A stretch of 64,000 nucleotides of DNA from Candidatus Poribacteria bacterium (GTDB taxonomy: Bacteria; Poribacteria; WGA-4E; PCPOR2b), in the NCBI GenBank assembly GCA_022826645.1, contig JAJDUM010000053.1:1-64000 (forward strand). Direction: 5' to 3'. Below, piece after piece: positions 10,201 to 18,505 of this stretch (the first letter of the stretch is position 1; each line of letters begins with the position of its first letter). A program made the translations under genes and the position numbers. A model generated the notes under the pieces. The model worked only from the letters and a program-made list of their open reading frames with translations, was not told where the DNA came from and searched no databases.

Positions 10201-10741
10201 TACTCCCTTTAGAAATCGAAGCATTCATTTGAAGCACTTTGCCTCGTACCAGAGGGGGCATCCCCTCCGGTCGGATGGCGCTTATAATGCCATCCGACAA
10301 TGTGCCTTCCCATAACCTGCCTTGCAAACCTCCTGGATTGCTCATGACGTAAACCTTATCGCCAGGCTGCACCGCATCACTATCACCAAGAGGAAGCGCT
10401 GGAGCGTCAATTCCTACTGCTTTTACTATTGCCAAATCACGATCTTTATCAACGTTAAGGAGTTTGACACGGTACTTCTTTGCCTTTCCGACCAACTTCG
10501 CGTATCCAAATGACATATCATTGACAACGTGATAGTTGGTCGCAATTTGATCATCGTAAACAATGAAACCGCTACCCCTCCCACGGTTCCCCTTCGCATC
10601 TATGATCTCCAAGAGTACTGTAGAACGTTCAGCGATTTTATGAATTTCTTGGGGAGTCAAAGCAGTTGCTATAGTTATTCCGTAGAACAACATCAGTCCC
10701 CCAACCATAAAACTCAGTAATAATTTTTGCTGATCTTGCAT
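7214..10741 (-). CDS. Tandem trypsin-like (S1C) protease with Pro-rich linkers, TPR/PEGA-like region and C-terminal outer-membrane barrel
   Basis: An unusual 1175-residue multidomain protein. A signal-like segment (residues 8-27) is followed by two DegP/HtrA-type trypsin domains. Domain 1 has His71, Asp102 and Ser181 (GSSGGPVLN); domain 2 has His328, Asp366 and Ser440 (GSSGGPVLN). Both triads look complete. Pro-rich linkers of P-x-P and PPPA/EPK type occupy about 240-280 and 484-560. Next come a TPR-like helical region (about 565-655), a PEGA-like segment (GELTVISLLPQTEIWIFG, about 657-725), and two beta-sandwich-like segments to about 935. A Ser/Asp/Glu-rich repeat (STDEGE, about 945-1008) follows. 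The last 165 residues alternate hydrophobic strands and end in VNF, as in small outer-membrane barrels. The start is ATG after AAAGGGATG. The gene is third in a leftward group after the DUF4159 and PEGA-like genes. Whether the proteases face the periplasm or the outside is not known. Confidence 0.8.
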   Translation of the reverse strand: MQDQQKLLLSFMVGGLMLFYGITIATALTPQEIHKIAERSTVLLEIIDAKGNRGRGSGFIVYDDQIATNYHVVNDMSFGYAKLVGKAKKYRVKLLNVDKDRDLAIVKAVGIDAPALPLGDSDAVQPGDKVYVMSNPGGLQGRLWEGTLSDGIISAIRPEGMPPLVRGKVLQMNASISKGSSGGPVLNDNGKVIGISVAGEGFVKEDGHVPQNLNFAIAVNHLRQLANIPITPEVVKSRQGKPKVDSPPVEPKPTRPQTNPPPAKREPAKPKVAPPPVGPKVTLSSQEIAKIALGSTVYVAIIDGAQENLHGTGSGFFVMPNQVATNYHVIEDLLIRKDTLVGGAKLVGQEEIYIIENVIVYNNKRDLAVVKVREAKGRRINVPALPLGDSETVQIGEKIYVAGNPEGLEGTFSDGIISGIRGDSADKLFQMTAPISPGSSGGPVLNNSGEVIGISVGGMEQGQNLNFAVPVNYLKRLANIPTTPPRVEPEPSTPQTDPPPAKPEPVKPEVKSPPAEPESTRPQVDPPPVTPQTNPSPAEPKEVKPQTDPPRTEPPKPGPRPVMLAKGIKLYEQARYSEAIEVLKSVIQEVENPIYQAEAYLYLGVSKRGFGESYDKVKKQFQESIRRNPNQKLPPRVGKDHPIFAELIEEVRKESTGELTVISLLPQTEIWIFGTGTDRKKLGTGIVRSRLLKGNYIVEGTYASGSQRKTVTIELDRHKVLDLEIPPIVEHNSPLRVSVGEQIPLTLNLISSKGPQHIKIYYKTYDRDGGELEQNNQEMRLLDEQPESSAWIYDVGLPSQKHVGSIEYHVKVEYDDHGVFTYPRTQPRDYYISIVDDKAPTISLLDPPEGAKFGAHQEITIRAEVTDNVAVKDVHIHASSFNSQKSEELFAVGSSDIYTIDITPINMVVMRYYLTADDEDGNESRSESRYIEIRPGEKPPKEDLTDEDRPGESTDEGESRDSSDGDQPGESTDEGEPKDSTDAEELGESTDGDKPEDSKEATNKDEPQNSPIYQGIWASVSVDDAFISGSDGSYMLRLAYLREGKNQSTLGAQLDFSPHRTHMSAMFQWGPALRESKVAFTLLGGIAAYEDSPRSTHTTPIFGGGLKFYPQDKIVIDAAGSFKLRSDYDTTDLYHYEVGIRFYITPELGLRAGYGKLYLGDEDVTTLQIGIGVNF

Positions 10742-10781
10742 AAAATTGCATCCCTTTGCAGCAGGAAACTCTTAAACGCTA

Positions 10782-11186
10782 TCATTGATTCAAGAAATCG
10801 TGTGAGATTGCCTTTCCGTCTTTCCATTCTTCGTAGGAGAAGATTTTCTCTCTACCACGATACATCAACTTAATTTCTGTGCCGATTGGGACTTTCAGAT
10901 CACCTGGTATCGGAGTAACATTAGAATCTCTCCCGTTAGGTTCAGAAGACACTGTGAAATGTGGTGCCCGTGGCTCCATGAAATAGTCGTTTTCAGGTAG
11001 CTTTATGAAAACCCTTGCCCATGGTATGGCATTAATGGAAACCAGCACAACTTCGGTTTCAGTTGCAGATGGTAACGAAACTGACCCCTCATCTTCAGAC
11101 CCCTTGGGTGGACCTACTATAAAAAAAATTAGGCCAGCGATGACAATGACGATAGCAATAGTGATAACTATAACCAATCTAACCAT
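10782..11186 (-). CDS. Small membrane-anchored PEGA-like protein
   Basis: 134 residues. Residues 3-24 form one hydrophobic membrane segment, rich in Val and Ile, followed by an acidic linker. Residues 45-130 look like a PEGA domain (VVLVSINAIPWARVFI at the start; PGDLKVPIGTEIKLMYRG and FSYEEWKDG later), a small beta-sandwich common in bacterial envelope and kinase-linked proteins. The start has a clear AAAGGAG site eight bases upstream. Its stop lies 40 bp before the protease-barrel gene, which also carries a PEGA-like segment, so the two probably act in the same envelope process. The exact function is unknown. Confidence 0.6.
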   Translation of the reverse strand: MVRLVIVITIAIVIVIAGLIFFIVGPPKGSEDEGSVSLPSATETEVVLVSINAIPWARVFIKLPENDYFMEPRAPHFTVSSEPNGRDSNVTPIPGDLKVPIGTEIKLMYRGREKIFSYEEWKDGKAISHDFLNQ

Positions 11187-11304
11187 ACCTAATTCTCCTT
11201 TGCTAAATGAGATCTGGTGTTATGGGGAAGTAGATGGTACGTTTAGATAACACCTGTTGAAAGGAGTTGATTCGCTTGGAAGTCGAAGTCTTCTGGGGTA
11301 ATAC

Positions 11305-12720
11305 CTACCGTTGATACCCCGACCGATCCGTATTCCCGCCGTACATCATCGTATAAATGAGCAGATTCGTCATAAAGCGATGGACATCTTTCGAGCGGCG
11401 CATCCGCAACATCGTTCGGCTTGAAATTTCTACTGTCTCCATCGCACACAAATAGTCTTTGCGATTATAGACCACCCCAAGCCGATTATTGATAGTAATA
11501 CCCTTTTGATATTTGAATTTCGATGGTTTCGCCTTATTCTCAGACTTCCAGAAGACATCACCGCCTGTCGGTGGACGGGGGAGATCGTAGTAGATGCTGT
11601 AAATCTCATGATCGTGCATCAGATTTTCTAGGAGATACTCGGGAAAGATTCTAGTTAACTCATGCTGAACCGTTGCGGCTAACGTGCCGTTGAATCCGCA
11701 GTCATCGAAAAATAGCATTCCGCCCCGCTCCACGATATACTTCCGTAGTGCTGCGCGTTCTGCTGAGGTAAAGTGTGGTGCCAATGGTGTGTTTTTGCGA
11801 TTCGGTGAAGTGAGATTACGTCCAACGGTGACATCCTTATCGTGTCCCGTCATGATAACCATCGGCGCACTAAGGATGCGCGGATCGGTCAGAGGAAGCG
11901 CGCCTCCCGCATATTTCATATCGGCGCGGAGATCAGTATTCTCTTCGAGCCATTTTGCAAAACTCGGTATCGCACTTGGATCTTGCCACCAGTCGGAAAG
12001 GGAGTGCTTAAGTCGAATCAAGCGAATATGCCCACGGATCTCCATACCTTTCCCCTCCAAAACCGCTCCCAAGCGATCTTCAGGGACTAAATTTTCCTCC
12101 GATAACTCAAGCAGTTCCTCTGGCGCAAGTGTTACATCCCCACTTCCCTCCTTGTCCGTGTCGTCAATAATCGGACTACCTGTATCTCGTCCTCGCGGAG
12201 AACGGGTATAACCTCCCCGATCAATACTGCTAGTCGGGGAGTTATGGAGACGCGTTTCGGTATCACCCACCGATTCTACGATCTTCACAGCCAGAGGATC
12301 CTCCGTTTCTAATGGTGGAGGTTCTTCGGTGTTCGTTGCTGATACCCCTGGTACCACTACCTGCACTCGAGTAGGCGCTGTTTTTGTGTCGGTACGAGCT
12401 TTGACCGGCTGAATCTGACGAGATCTCACCAATGTGCGAGCCGGTGGCGGTAATTCAACCCACTCTATTTGAATGGCATCCTCTTCCACAGTATGCTCTC
12501 GGATTGACTGTATCACAAAAAAAGCCACAACCAGATGCAATAGGAAAGTGATAACCAATGCCCATCTGTTTTGTCGGCGCGATACGGTTCGACGAGCATC
12601 ATAGTGCATCTTGAATGCTGGCAAATGTCTGATTTCTTGCGTTTGTACCCCCGTTTCTGAAACACGGGCGCGGACACGGATCCGTGGTAGGTCTCTGGTT
12701 GCTCGCCTTTGTCCTTGCAA
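11305..12720 (-). CDS. DUF4159-domain protein with TonB-like N-terminus
   Basis: 471 residues if the TTG at 12720 is used, which has GGAAAGGG six bases upstream; the next in-frame ATG is codon 38. A basic N-terminus leads to one membrane segment (ALVITFLLHLVVAFFVIQSI, about 54-73). A variable linker of about 170 residues then begins with a TonB-like stretch (WVELPPPARTLVR). Residues about 260-470 match DUF4159: PMVIMTGHDKDVTV, a segment ALRKYIVERGGMLFFDD with the conserved paired Asp, and HEIYSIYYDLP. DUF4159 resembles glutamine-amidotransferase-like folds and is found beside gliding/envelope genes in several phyla, but its activity is not established. It is first gene of the leftward group and has a good promoter at 12789-12818. 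Confidence 0.7.
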   Translation of the reverse strand: MQGQRRATRDLPRIRVRARVSETGVQTQEIRHLPAFKMHYDARRTVSRRQNRWALVITFLLHLVVAFFVIQSIREHTVEEDAIQIEWVELPPPARTLVRSRQIQPVKARTDTKTAPTRVQVVVPGVSATNTEEPPPLETEDPLAVKIVESVGDTETRLHNSPTSSIDRGGYTRSPRGRDTGSPIIDDTDKEGSGDVTLAPEELLELSEENLVPEDRLGAVLEGKGMEIRGHIRLIRLKHSLSDWWQDPSAIPSFAKWLEENTDLRADMKYAGGALPLTDPRILSAPMVIMTGHDKDVTVGRNLTSPNRKNTPLAPHFTSAERAALRKYIVERGGMLFFDDCGFNGTLAATVQHELTRIFPEYLLENLMHDHEIYSIYYDLPRPPTGGDVFWKSENKAKPSKFKYQKGITINNRLGVVYNRKDYLCAMETVEISSRTMLRMRRSKDVHRFMTNLLIYTMMYGGNTDRSGYQR

Positions 12721-12788
12721 TGTGTGCCCTTTCCAAACGAGATTGGCTCAAGCGATCTTGCCGGCAAACTGTAAAAATCTTGGCAAAA

Positions 12789-12818
12789 ATTATAGCACTC
12801 CTGCCAAACAAGTGTCAA
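12789..12818 (-). promoter_or_regulatory. Sigma70-type promoter of DUF4159/PEGA/protease group
   Basis: Read on the minus strand, TTGACA (12818-12813) and TATAAT (12794-12789) are both perfect, with an 18-bp spacer. The promoter is 68 bp upstream of the TTG start at 12720. A separate TATAAT at 12875-12880 on the plus strand, without a clear -35, may serve the MetE-like gene. Confidence 0.7.
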
Positions 12819-12947
12819 TTGATTCTAGGTTCTCCTTCGGTTGATCGTAATAGCATCCTTTCATCAAATCATGCTATAATATCTCTGTATTGATAATAAT
12901 GGACAGCAGATTGAACAAGAGGAGATTTCGAGGAGAGGAAGACAGTC

Positions 12948-14012
12948 ATGTCAAACACACTATTTCCCACAACCGTCATCGGTAGCCTGCCAAGACCGGC
13001 GTGGGTGCGGGAGCTTATCCTTGATCGAAAAGATGGGAAGATATCGGAGGAGGAAACCGATCGGCTGCTTGACCCGGCGATCGAAACGGCGCTGCACCTT
13101 CAAGAACGGGCGGGGATGGATGAGCTTACCGATGGCGAATGGCGGCGGGAAAGTTACGTCAAGGTCTTTGCTGATCGGGTACGGGGTTTCCAAGCGGACC
13201 TCAATCCCAGCGGAGGCCTGCCATACCCCGCAGTGGTAGAACCGATTGAGTCCTATCGGCCGTTGGTGGTTGATGAGATCCGCTACATCCGAGGACGCAC
13301 CCAGCGACGCATTAAGGCGACCCTGCCTGCCCCCTACATCATCGGTCGCCGGATGTGGCATCCGGAACACTCAAAGGCCGCCTATCCAACTCGCGAAAAG
13401 TTGATGGCTGATTGTGTGCCGATTCTGCGGCAGGAGATTGAGCTGCTCCGCGAAGCGGGTGCGGATACGATACAACTCGATGAACCGTGGCTGAGCACCA
13501 TGGTGGATCCCGACTTTCGAGAACGGGAGGGTGTGGACAATGTTCAGTATGAGATGGATCAGTGTGTGGATTTTATTAACCAAACGCTGGACGGAATAGA
13601 AGGTGTTGAAACAGGGATGCATCTGTGTCACGCACACTTCGACCGTGAACATGGCACAGAGGGACCCTACCACCTAATCATGCCCGCGTTGGCAAAGGTT
13701 CGGGTTGGCACAATCTCAATGGAATATGCCACCCCCGTTGCAGGTGGTTTAGCGTCGCTGGGTCAGTTCCCTGAAAATGTCCGACTGGGACTTGGGTGTA
13801 TCGACCATTGTGACCGGCAGGTCGAAACACCCGAAGATGTGATAGTCCGCGTAGAGGAGGCTATGCAGTACGTGGACAAAGAACGCATTACGCTGCATCC
13901 GGATTGCGGATTCTCACCATCGGTTCAAAACCCCATGGATTTAGATGAAGCGTATCTGAAGCTAAAGTCGATGTGTCAGGCAGCACAGCTGCTCCGTGAA
14001 AAGTACGCCTGA
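12948..14012 (+). CDS. MetE C-terminal-like (cobalamin-independent methionine synthase family) methyltransferase
   Basis: 354 residues, matching only the C-terminal catalytic barrel of MetE. The zinc-site residues are all visible: His225 and Cys227 (MHLCHAHF), Glu259 (ISMEYA) and Cys320 (HPDCGFSP). The start SLPRPAWVREL and the block QLDEPWLSTM are also typical. Full MetE is about 750 residues, so this is the short single-domain form. Such proteins often use methyl donors or acceptors other than folate and homocysteine, so the substrate is open. It starts with ATG after a GAGGAGAGGAAG stretch. The M19 gene follows 24 bp later, consistent with co-transcription. Confidence 0.8.
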   Translation: MSNTLFPTTVIGSLPRPAWVRELILDRKDGKISEEETDRLLDPAIETALHLQERAGMDELTDGEWRRESYVKVFADRVRGFQADLNPSGGLPYPAVVEPIESYRPLVVDEIRYIRGRTQRRIKATLPAPYIIGRRMWHPEHSKAAYPTREKLMADCVPILRQEIELLREAGADTIQLDEPWLSTMVDPDFREREGVDNVQYEMDQCVDFINQTLDGIEGVETGMHLCHAHFDREHGTEGPYHLIMPALAKVRVGTISMEYATPVAGGLASLGQFPENVRLGLGCIDHCDRQVETPEDVIVRVEEAMQYVDKERITLHPDCGFSPSVQNPMDLDEAYLKLKSMCQAAQLLREKYA

Positions 14013-14036
14013 TAGCAACCCTGAAGGGAGACCGAA

Positions 14037-15059
14037 ATGACAACGCCAGAGACGGACACTGCAAATCAACTTTACAAAGAAGCGGTTGTAATAGATTGCC
14101 TGAATGTGAGCAATTGGGAAAGCCCGGCTGTGTTCCAGAGTTTGCACGCTGGAGGTGTAACAGCCATCAACGCCACCGTTGCGACGTGGGAAAATTATCA
14201 GGAGACCTTGGACAATATCGCTGCTTGGTTTCGTCGGCTTCGGGAATACAGCGCTATCCTTGTACAGGTAAAGACTGTAGACGAACTGCTCCAAGCCAAG
14301 CAGGAAGGCAAGGTTGGTATAATTTTCGGGTCTCAGAACGCTTCTCCTATCGAGAACGACCTTGATCGGCTCGCGCTGTTTCATGCGTTGGGGATGCGGG
14401 TCATCCAGGTGACCTACCACGAACGCAACCTGCTGGGAAATGGGTGCTGGGAGCGTAGAGACGAAGGTTTGAGTAACTTTGGGGTTGACGCGGTTCGGGA
14501 GATGAATGCACTCGGCATCGTGATAGATCTTTCTCACGTCGGCGACCGTACCACACTGGAGGCGATAGAGGTATCCGAAAAACCTGTCGCGATTACCCAC
14601 GCAAACGCCCGTTCCTATTTCAATCATCCTCGGAACAAGACCGACGATGCGCTGAAACTGTTGGTGGAGCGGAATGGCGTGATCGGCGCAACGTCCATCA
14701 CCTCTTTCTTGCCTACCGAGTTTGAGTCCACCTTAGAAGACTATGTGGATGCAATAGATGACATGGTGGAACGGGTGGGAATTGACCATGTGGGAGTCGG
14801 GACCGACTTTACCCAAGATCAACCGGTCTCTTTCTGGGAATATATTGGCGCGCAGCAGGGCACGAAATACCCGTCTACCTTTGTAGATCCAGCCGTGCGT
14901 TACGATCTGTTACCGATGTCTCCCAAGGGCTTTGAAACACCCGACAAATTTCCGGACTTGGGAGCGGCGCTCCTAAAACGAGGTTACAAACCTGGCGAGG
15001 TTACCAAAATCCTTGGTGGAAATTGGCTTCGACTCTTTCGGGAAGTTTGGGTAGAATAG
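14037..15059 (+). CDS. Membrane dipeptidase-like protein (peptidase M19) with altered metal site
   Basis: 340 residues with the overall renal-dipeptidase pattern: VVID near residue 17, GKVGIIFGSQN near 91, IDLSHVGD with His167, ITHANAR with His188, and HVGVGTDFTQ near 255. In known M19 enzymes the zinc ligands are H-x-D at the start, a Glu in the third strand, and two His. Here the start reads D20-C-L-N instead of D-G-H-N-D, and the Glu is Gln100. Only the two later His remain, so catalysis as a dizinc peptidase is doubtful. It may be a divergent amidohydrolase or a binding protein. SD GAAGGGAG precedes the ATG. It lies in the MetE-like/M19/unknown run. Confidence 0.75.
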   Translation: MTTPETDTANQLYKEAVVIDCLNVSNWESPAVFQSLHAGGVTAINATVATWENYQETLDNIAAWFRRLREYSAILVQVKTVDELLQAKQEGKVGIIFGSQNASPIENDLDRLALFHALGMRVIQVTYHERNLLGNGCWERRDEGLSNFGVDAVREMNALGIVIDLSHVGDRTTLEAIEVSEKPVAITHANARSYFNHPRNKTDDALKLLVERNGVIGATSITSFLPTEFESTLEDYVDAIDDMVERVGIDHVGVGTDFTQDQPVSFWEYIGAQQGTKYPSTFVDPAVRYDLLPMSPKGFETPDKFPDLGAALLKRGYKPGEVTKILGGNWLRLFREVWVE

Positions 15060-15129
15060 GCCGGAAGGATATACGAATCTAATAAAGACAGGTCATTGTG
15101 TACGGCAAAAAGAGGGGGCAGGAAGGTCA

Positions 15130-16029
15130 ATGGACTCAAGCCAGAGAATATATCAGGATAGCGAGGGCATCTCGTTTGCCGATGTCGCGCTACGCCATCA
15201 AGATGGGCGGTCATTGGGGTATGTCCGGGTTCGGACAGCCGGACATACCCACACGGGTGTCGCCAGTTTTGTCGCTGCGGACGAAGGACTTGAACTGGTT
15301 TACGAGGATGGATCATGGGATTGTCGGGAATGGCAGTGGTGGCAGGATCACGGTCGTGGGGATGAAAAGTGGCCACGGTTAGTGGCAGCAACTTCCGGTT
15401 ACGAGGAACGGGGAAACGAGATCTGCGTCACGAGTCAATATATATGCGACAACGTCCAAACCTATCAAGAGTGGTTCTTCCGACCTCAAGACCGTGATGA
15501 CGTGCTCACATACAACTGTCGACAAACGATCCAAAATTGCGGTCCGGTCGACTTGGTTGAGTATGCCCAATTTTTCGCCTGCTATACCGAAACGAACAGA
15601 GAACAGAGCCAATTCTATTGGTCAGCGGACAAAGGGTTCAAGAGTTTTGAAAGCCTCGGCGGAAAACATCTGGACGCTTACATCGTTGCGCCTGGATCAA
15701 CCTTCAAGCGACTCGGAGTCATCCCACACGCGCTGAGGGGCGGTGGCAAGGTTGCAGATACGTGGCATCGGCCGGTGTTGGTTGGTCAACCCAGCCCAAA
15801 AGGCTGGCGCCATATCGTACTCACTGAACCTGCTGTGACAGCCGGACTTGCTTCCGGTATGGGTGGTATTGCGATGGACTACATCGCCTATCCGGGAACG
15901 GATACCTTTAAGCGGAACGAATCCTTTTCGATTCGCATCCGACACCATATCGCCAAGATGCCCAATGCAATTCGGGTAGATTTGGTCGAGGAACTTTGGG
16001 AAGGGTTTGCGGCGGATCTCGTGGAATAA
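15130..16029 (+). CDS. Conserved-looking protein of unknown function
   Basis: 299 residues, no signal peptide or membrane segment. It is rich in Trp, Tyr and His with many short strand-like stretches (GYVRVRTAGHTHTGVAS, EWQWWQDHGRG), suggesting a beta-rich fold, possibly of the sugar-mutarotase or cupin-like type; I cannot assign a family. The start is ATG after AGGAAGG. It lies 70 bp after the M19 gene and in the same direction, so a role in the same catabolic unit is possible. Confidence 0.5.
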   Translation: MDSSQRIYQDSEGISFADVALRHQDGRSLGYVRVRTAGHTHTGVASFVAADEGLELVYEDGSWDCREWQWWQDHGRGDEKWPRLVAATSGYEERGNEICVTSQYICDNVQTYQEWFFRPQDRDDVLTYNCRQTIQNCGPVDLVEYAQFFACYTETNREQSQFYWSADKGFKSFESLGGKHLDAYIVAPGSTFKRLGVIPHALRGGGKVADTWHRPVLVGQPSPKGWRHIVLTEPAVTAGLASGMGGIAMDYIAYPGTDTFKRNESFSIRIRHHIAKMPNAIRVDLVEELWEGFAADLVE

Positions 16030-16160
16030 CCTTGCGGGCTTACGTATAGATTTTACAATAGAAACGTGCTATAATAAGCCAAGCTGCTTGACTCGCAGAT
16101 CGAGTACACACCTCGCCCCGCCCCTACAATTTAGATGTCTGTGTGCTGTGGCGGTCACAG

Positions 16161-16192
16161 AGAAACGGAGTTTTGCCGAAAAAACTCCGTTT
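16161..16192. terminator. Terminator-like hairpin
   Basis: GAAACGGAGTTTT, loop GCCGAA, AAAACTCCGTTTC: a 13-bp perfect stem between the unknown gene and the PhyH gene. It is a variant of the family 1 hairpin with compensatory C/G exchanges in the stem. Confidence 0.5.
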
Positions 16193-16243
16193 CATCACTT
16201 GTTCACCAATGTCCGCGGTTTCCCGTTAGAATGGAGCATACGA

Positions 16244-17368
16244 ATGGAAACAAACCTTCAGGGACAAAGAGAGCGACTCATGCGGGAGGGATACGTCATT
16301 GTACGGAACATAATTCCGCCCGACGAATTGGGACGATTGCGCCAAAGTGTTGATACCATTATCGATAAAGCACCGCCTTCCAGCCGGGTAGCGGTAACCG
16401 AATGGGTGGACAAACAAACTGCCAACGCTGTAGAGTTCTATTTCGACGATCGCACCCTCGGCTTCACCCGCAGATTGATGGACGCGCCCGATGTCGCCCC
16501 ACAGGGGATGTGGGTTTTGTGTCAGTCGGGCACAGGTTGGCACCGTGACATCCATCCAATTGATATGGCACCGCTTGATGGATTGCAAGAGGATATCCGG
16601 CTCAACGGTCCGCCCTACCTGCAATGGAATCTTCCGTTGTATGATGATAGCTACTTGCACGTAATTCCCGGCAGCCATCTGCGGCGTAATAATGAAGCGG
16701 AAAGCAAGAAGGAACGTCGTATGGGTGTTGTTCCCTTGCCGGGAGCGATTACGGTAGATATGAAAGCCGGTGATGGCCTCGTCTATATCAACGGCATCCT
16801 GCATAGTGCCACACCAAACGGGGATGTCAAGCGACGGACGCTTCACTTCGGCTATCAGTCATTCGGTGCCAAGGGATTCTCCCATTTCTTCCTCCCTGCG
16901 ACAATCGGTGTTGATTTTGTAGAGCATCTATCACCACGAGCTGCTGAACAGTGCCACCACTTTGAGGAACTCCACGCAAAACGACATGACGACATTGCAT
17001 TCACACTCCGCGCTATCCTTGAGAAAGATGCAAATGCTTTTACAGAAGGATTGGACAGGATTCATCGCAGCGAACACGCCCGCATGACCACGTTAGTTGT
17101 CCTGTCAAAGATCACTTACATGATTCGTAAATACAAAGCTTCTGACGCAGCAGAAAATACGGATAGTCCCTGCATCCAACGCATGGCAGACCGTTTTACT
17201 AGCGACGAATTGGATCGGCTCTGGAAGCGATTCGCCGTCCTTGACCGCAAACTGCAATCCGATACGGAACAGTACGAACCGCTGTTTCAGAGTGTTCCGA
17301 TGAAATACTTCTTTTACGATATGCCTCAAGATTTTGGCGTTGACGACTTCATCGCCAGTTGGAACTGA
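16244..17368 (+). CDS. Phytanoyl-CoA dioxygenase (PhyH) family protein
   Basis: An Fe(II)/2-oxoglutarate-dependent oxygenase. The facial triad is visible as His100 and Asp102 (GWHRDIHP) and His187 (GILHSATP), with Arg198 as the likely 2-oxoglutarate-binding residue. The opening REGYVIVRNIIPPDELGRLR is typical of the family. The reading frame is open from 16007, but the ATG at 16244 is where family similarity begins and the upstream part runs through a repeat hairpin, so I use 16244 (374 residues). The SD is weak (TGGAG). Many lineage-specific PhyH paralogues act on unknown small molecules, so no substrate is claimed. Confidence 0.85.
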   Translation: METNLQGQRERLMREGYVIVRNIIPPDELGRLRQSVDTIIDKAPPSSRVAVTEWVDKQTANAVEFYFDDRTLGFTRRLMDAPDVAPQGMWVLCQSGTGWHRDIHPIDMAPLDGLQEDIRLNGPPYLQWNLPLYDDSYLHVIPGSHLRRNNEAESKKERRMGVVPLPGAITVDMKAGDGLVYINGILHSATPNGDVKRRTLHFGYQSFGAKGFSHFFLPATIGVDFVEHLSPRAAEQCHHFEELHAKRHDDIAFTLRAILEKDANAFTEGLDRIHRSEHARMTTLVVLSKITYMIRKYKASDAAENTDSPCIQRMADRFTSDELDRLWKRFAVLDRKLQSDTEQYEPLFQSVPMKYFFYDMPQDFGVDDFIASWN

Positions 17369-17417
17369 TAGCTGTCAGCCGATCGAGGTTTCTACCGTTT
17401 ACAGTAGGTATAACATT

Positions 17418-17549
17418 TATGGTGAATTCTAAAAACAGATAGACACTTTCGCTCCCGGTAGGTGCGGTTTTCAACCGCACCGGTGCCGACTTAGCCTGCC
17501 CCGATAAATCGGGATTTGGAGTGTCTCATTAATTCTAACGTCCACCATA
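17418..17549. repeat. Family 2 MITE-like element upstream of aminotransferase
   Basis: A 132-bp element. Left end TATGGTGAATTCTAAAAACA; right end on the opposite strand TATGGTGGACGTTAGAATTA. The interior has a GGTGCGGTTTTCAACCGCACC palindrome. It ends about one base before the AAAGGAGG ribosome binding site of the next gene, so the leader of that gene is made almost entirely of the element. Confidence 0.65.
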
Positions 17550-17566
17550 GTAAAGGAGGCCCCATC

Positions 17567-18505
17567 ATGTCTCAACGTCTGGTCTATTTCAACGGGGAGT
17601 TCATCCCTGAACGCGAAGCACGCATCTCCATCTTTGACTCTGCGCTGATGTTCGGGGATATGGTTTTTGAAGTGACTCGTTCCTTCAATCAGAAACCCTT
17701 CCGTCTGCGGGAACATTTGGATCGACTCTACGGGTCAATACGTTATGCGGAAATTGATTGTGGTCTTACCATAGACGAAATGGAAGCCGCTACCTATGAG
17801 ACCATTGAGAGGAACTTACCTGCGCTCGATGACTTGGACTTCCAGATTATGCACGATGTGACCCGTGGCGGTTTGCCGCTCTACGATAGCCTCATCAACG
17901 AGGGTGCCTCGCCCATCGTATCCATCAATGTCATCCCCCTCATCCGTCACATTGGCAACCAAGCTGACAAGTATGAAACGGGATCGCACTTTGTCATTAC
18001 GCCACAGCAGTCAGTACCTTCGCGGTATATCGATCCCAAGGCTAAAAACCGGAGCCGCATCTTCTACAAAATCGCAGAGCTTCACGCGACTCGACTGGAG
18101 GAGGGGGCAATGGCGTTGCTGACGGACGAGCATGGGTTCATCACCGAGGGGACAGGCAACAACTTCTTCATCGCTCGGGATGGCGAAATTTTTACATCAA
18201 AGCCCAACGATATCCTACGTGGTGTATCTCGGCACGCTTGCATGGACCTCGCTTCTACACTCGGCATCCCTGTCCACGAAACTGACATCGAACCGTACGA
18301 TGTACGGGAGGCGGATGAAGCCTGGTGGACCAGTACCACCATCTGTATGATGCCAGTCACCCGTTTCAACTTCCAACCAATCGGCGAGGGAAAACCCGGA
18401 CCCATTTATCTGAGACTGCTCGATGCTTGGTCAAAGGAAGTTGGGGTGAACATCCCAGACCAAGCCCGTGAATACGCAGAACTTGCTAAAACTTGGACAC
18501 CGTAA
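17567..18505 (+). CDS. Class IV (branched-chain/D-amino-acid type) PLP aminotransferase
   Basis: 312 residues from the ATG at 17567, chosen because AAAGGAGG lies eight bases before it; the longer frame only adds repeat-derived residues. The fold-type IV pattern is seen: VYFNGEFIPEREARISIFD at the start, the probable PLP Lys160 (DPKAKNRSRIF), Glu194 in ITEGTGNNFF that contacts the PLP ring nitrogen, and TSKPNDILRGVSR. These match BCAT (IlvE), D-alanine aminotransferase and ADC lyase; the DSALMFGD block fits an aminotransferase. Substrate is not resolved. Confidence 0.85.
   Translation: MSQRLVYFNGEFIPEREARISIFDSALMFGDMVFEVTRSFNQKPFRLREHLDRLYGSIRYAEIDCGLTIDEMEAATYETIERNLPALDDLDFQIMHDVTRGGLPLYDSLINEGASPIVSINVIPLIRHIGNQADKYETGSHFVITPQQSVPSRYIDPKAKNRSRIFYKIAELHATRLEEGAMALLTDEHGFITEGTGNNFFIARDGEIFTSKPNDILRGVSRHACMDLASTLGIPVHETDIEPYDVREADEAWWTSTTICMMPVTRFNFQPIGEGKPGPIYLRLLDAWSKEVGVNIPDQAREYAELAKTWTP

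Noticed and set aside
16007-16243. N-terminal extension of the PhyH gene
   Set aside because: Runs through a repeat hairpin and lacks family similarity; the ATG at 16244 is preferred.
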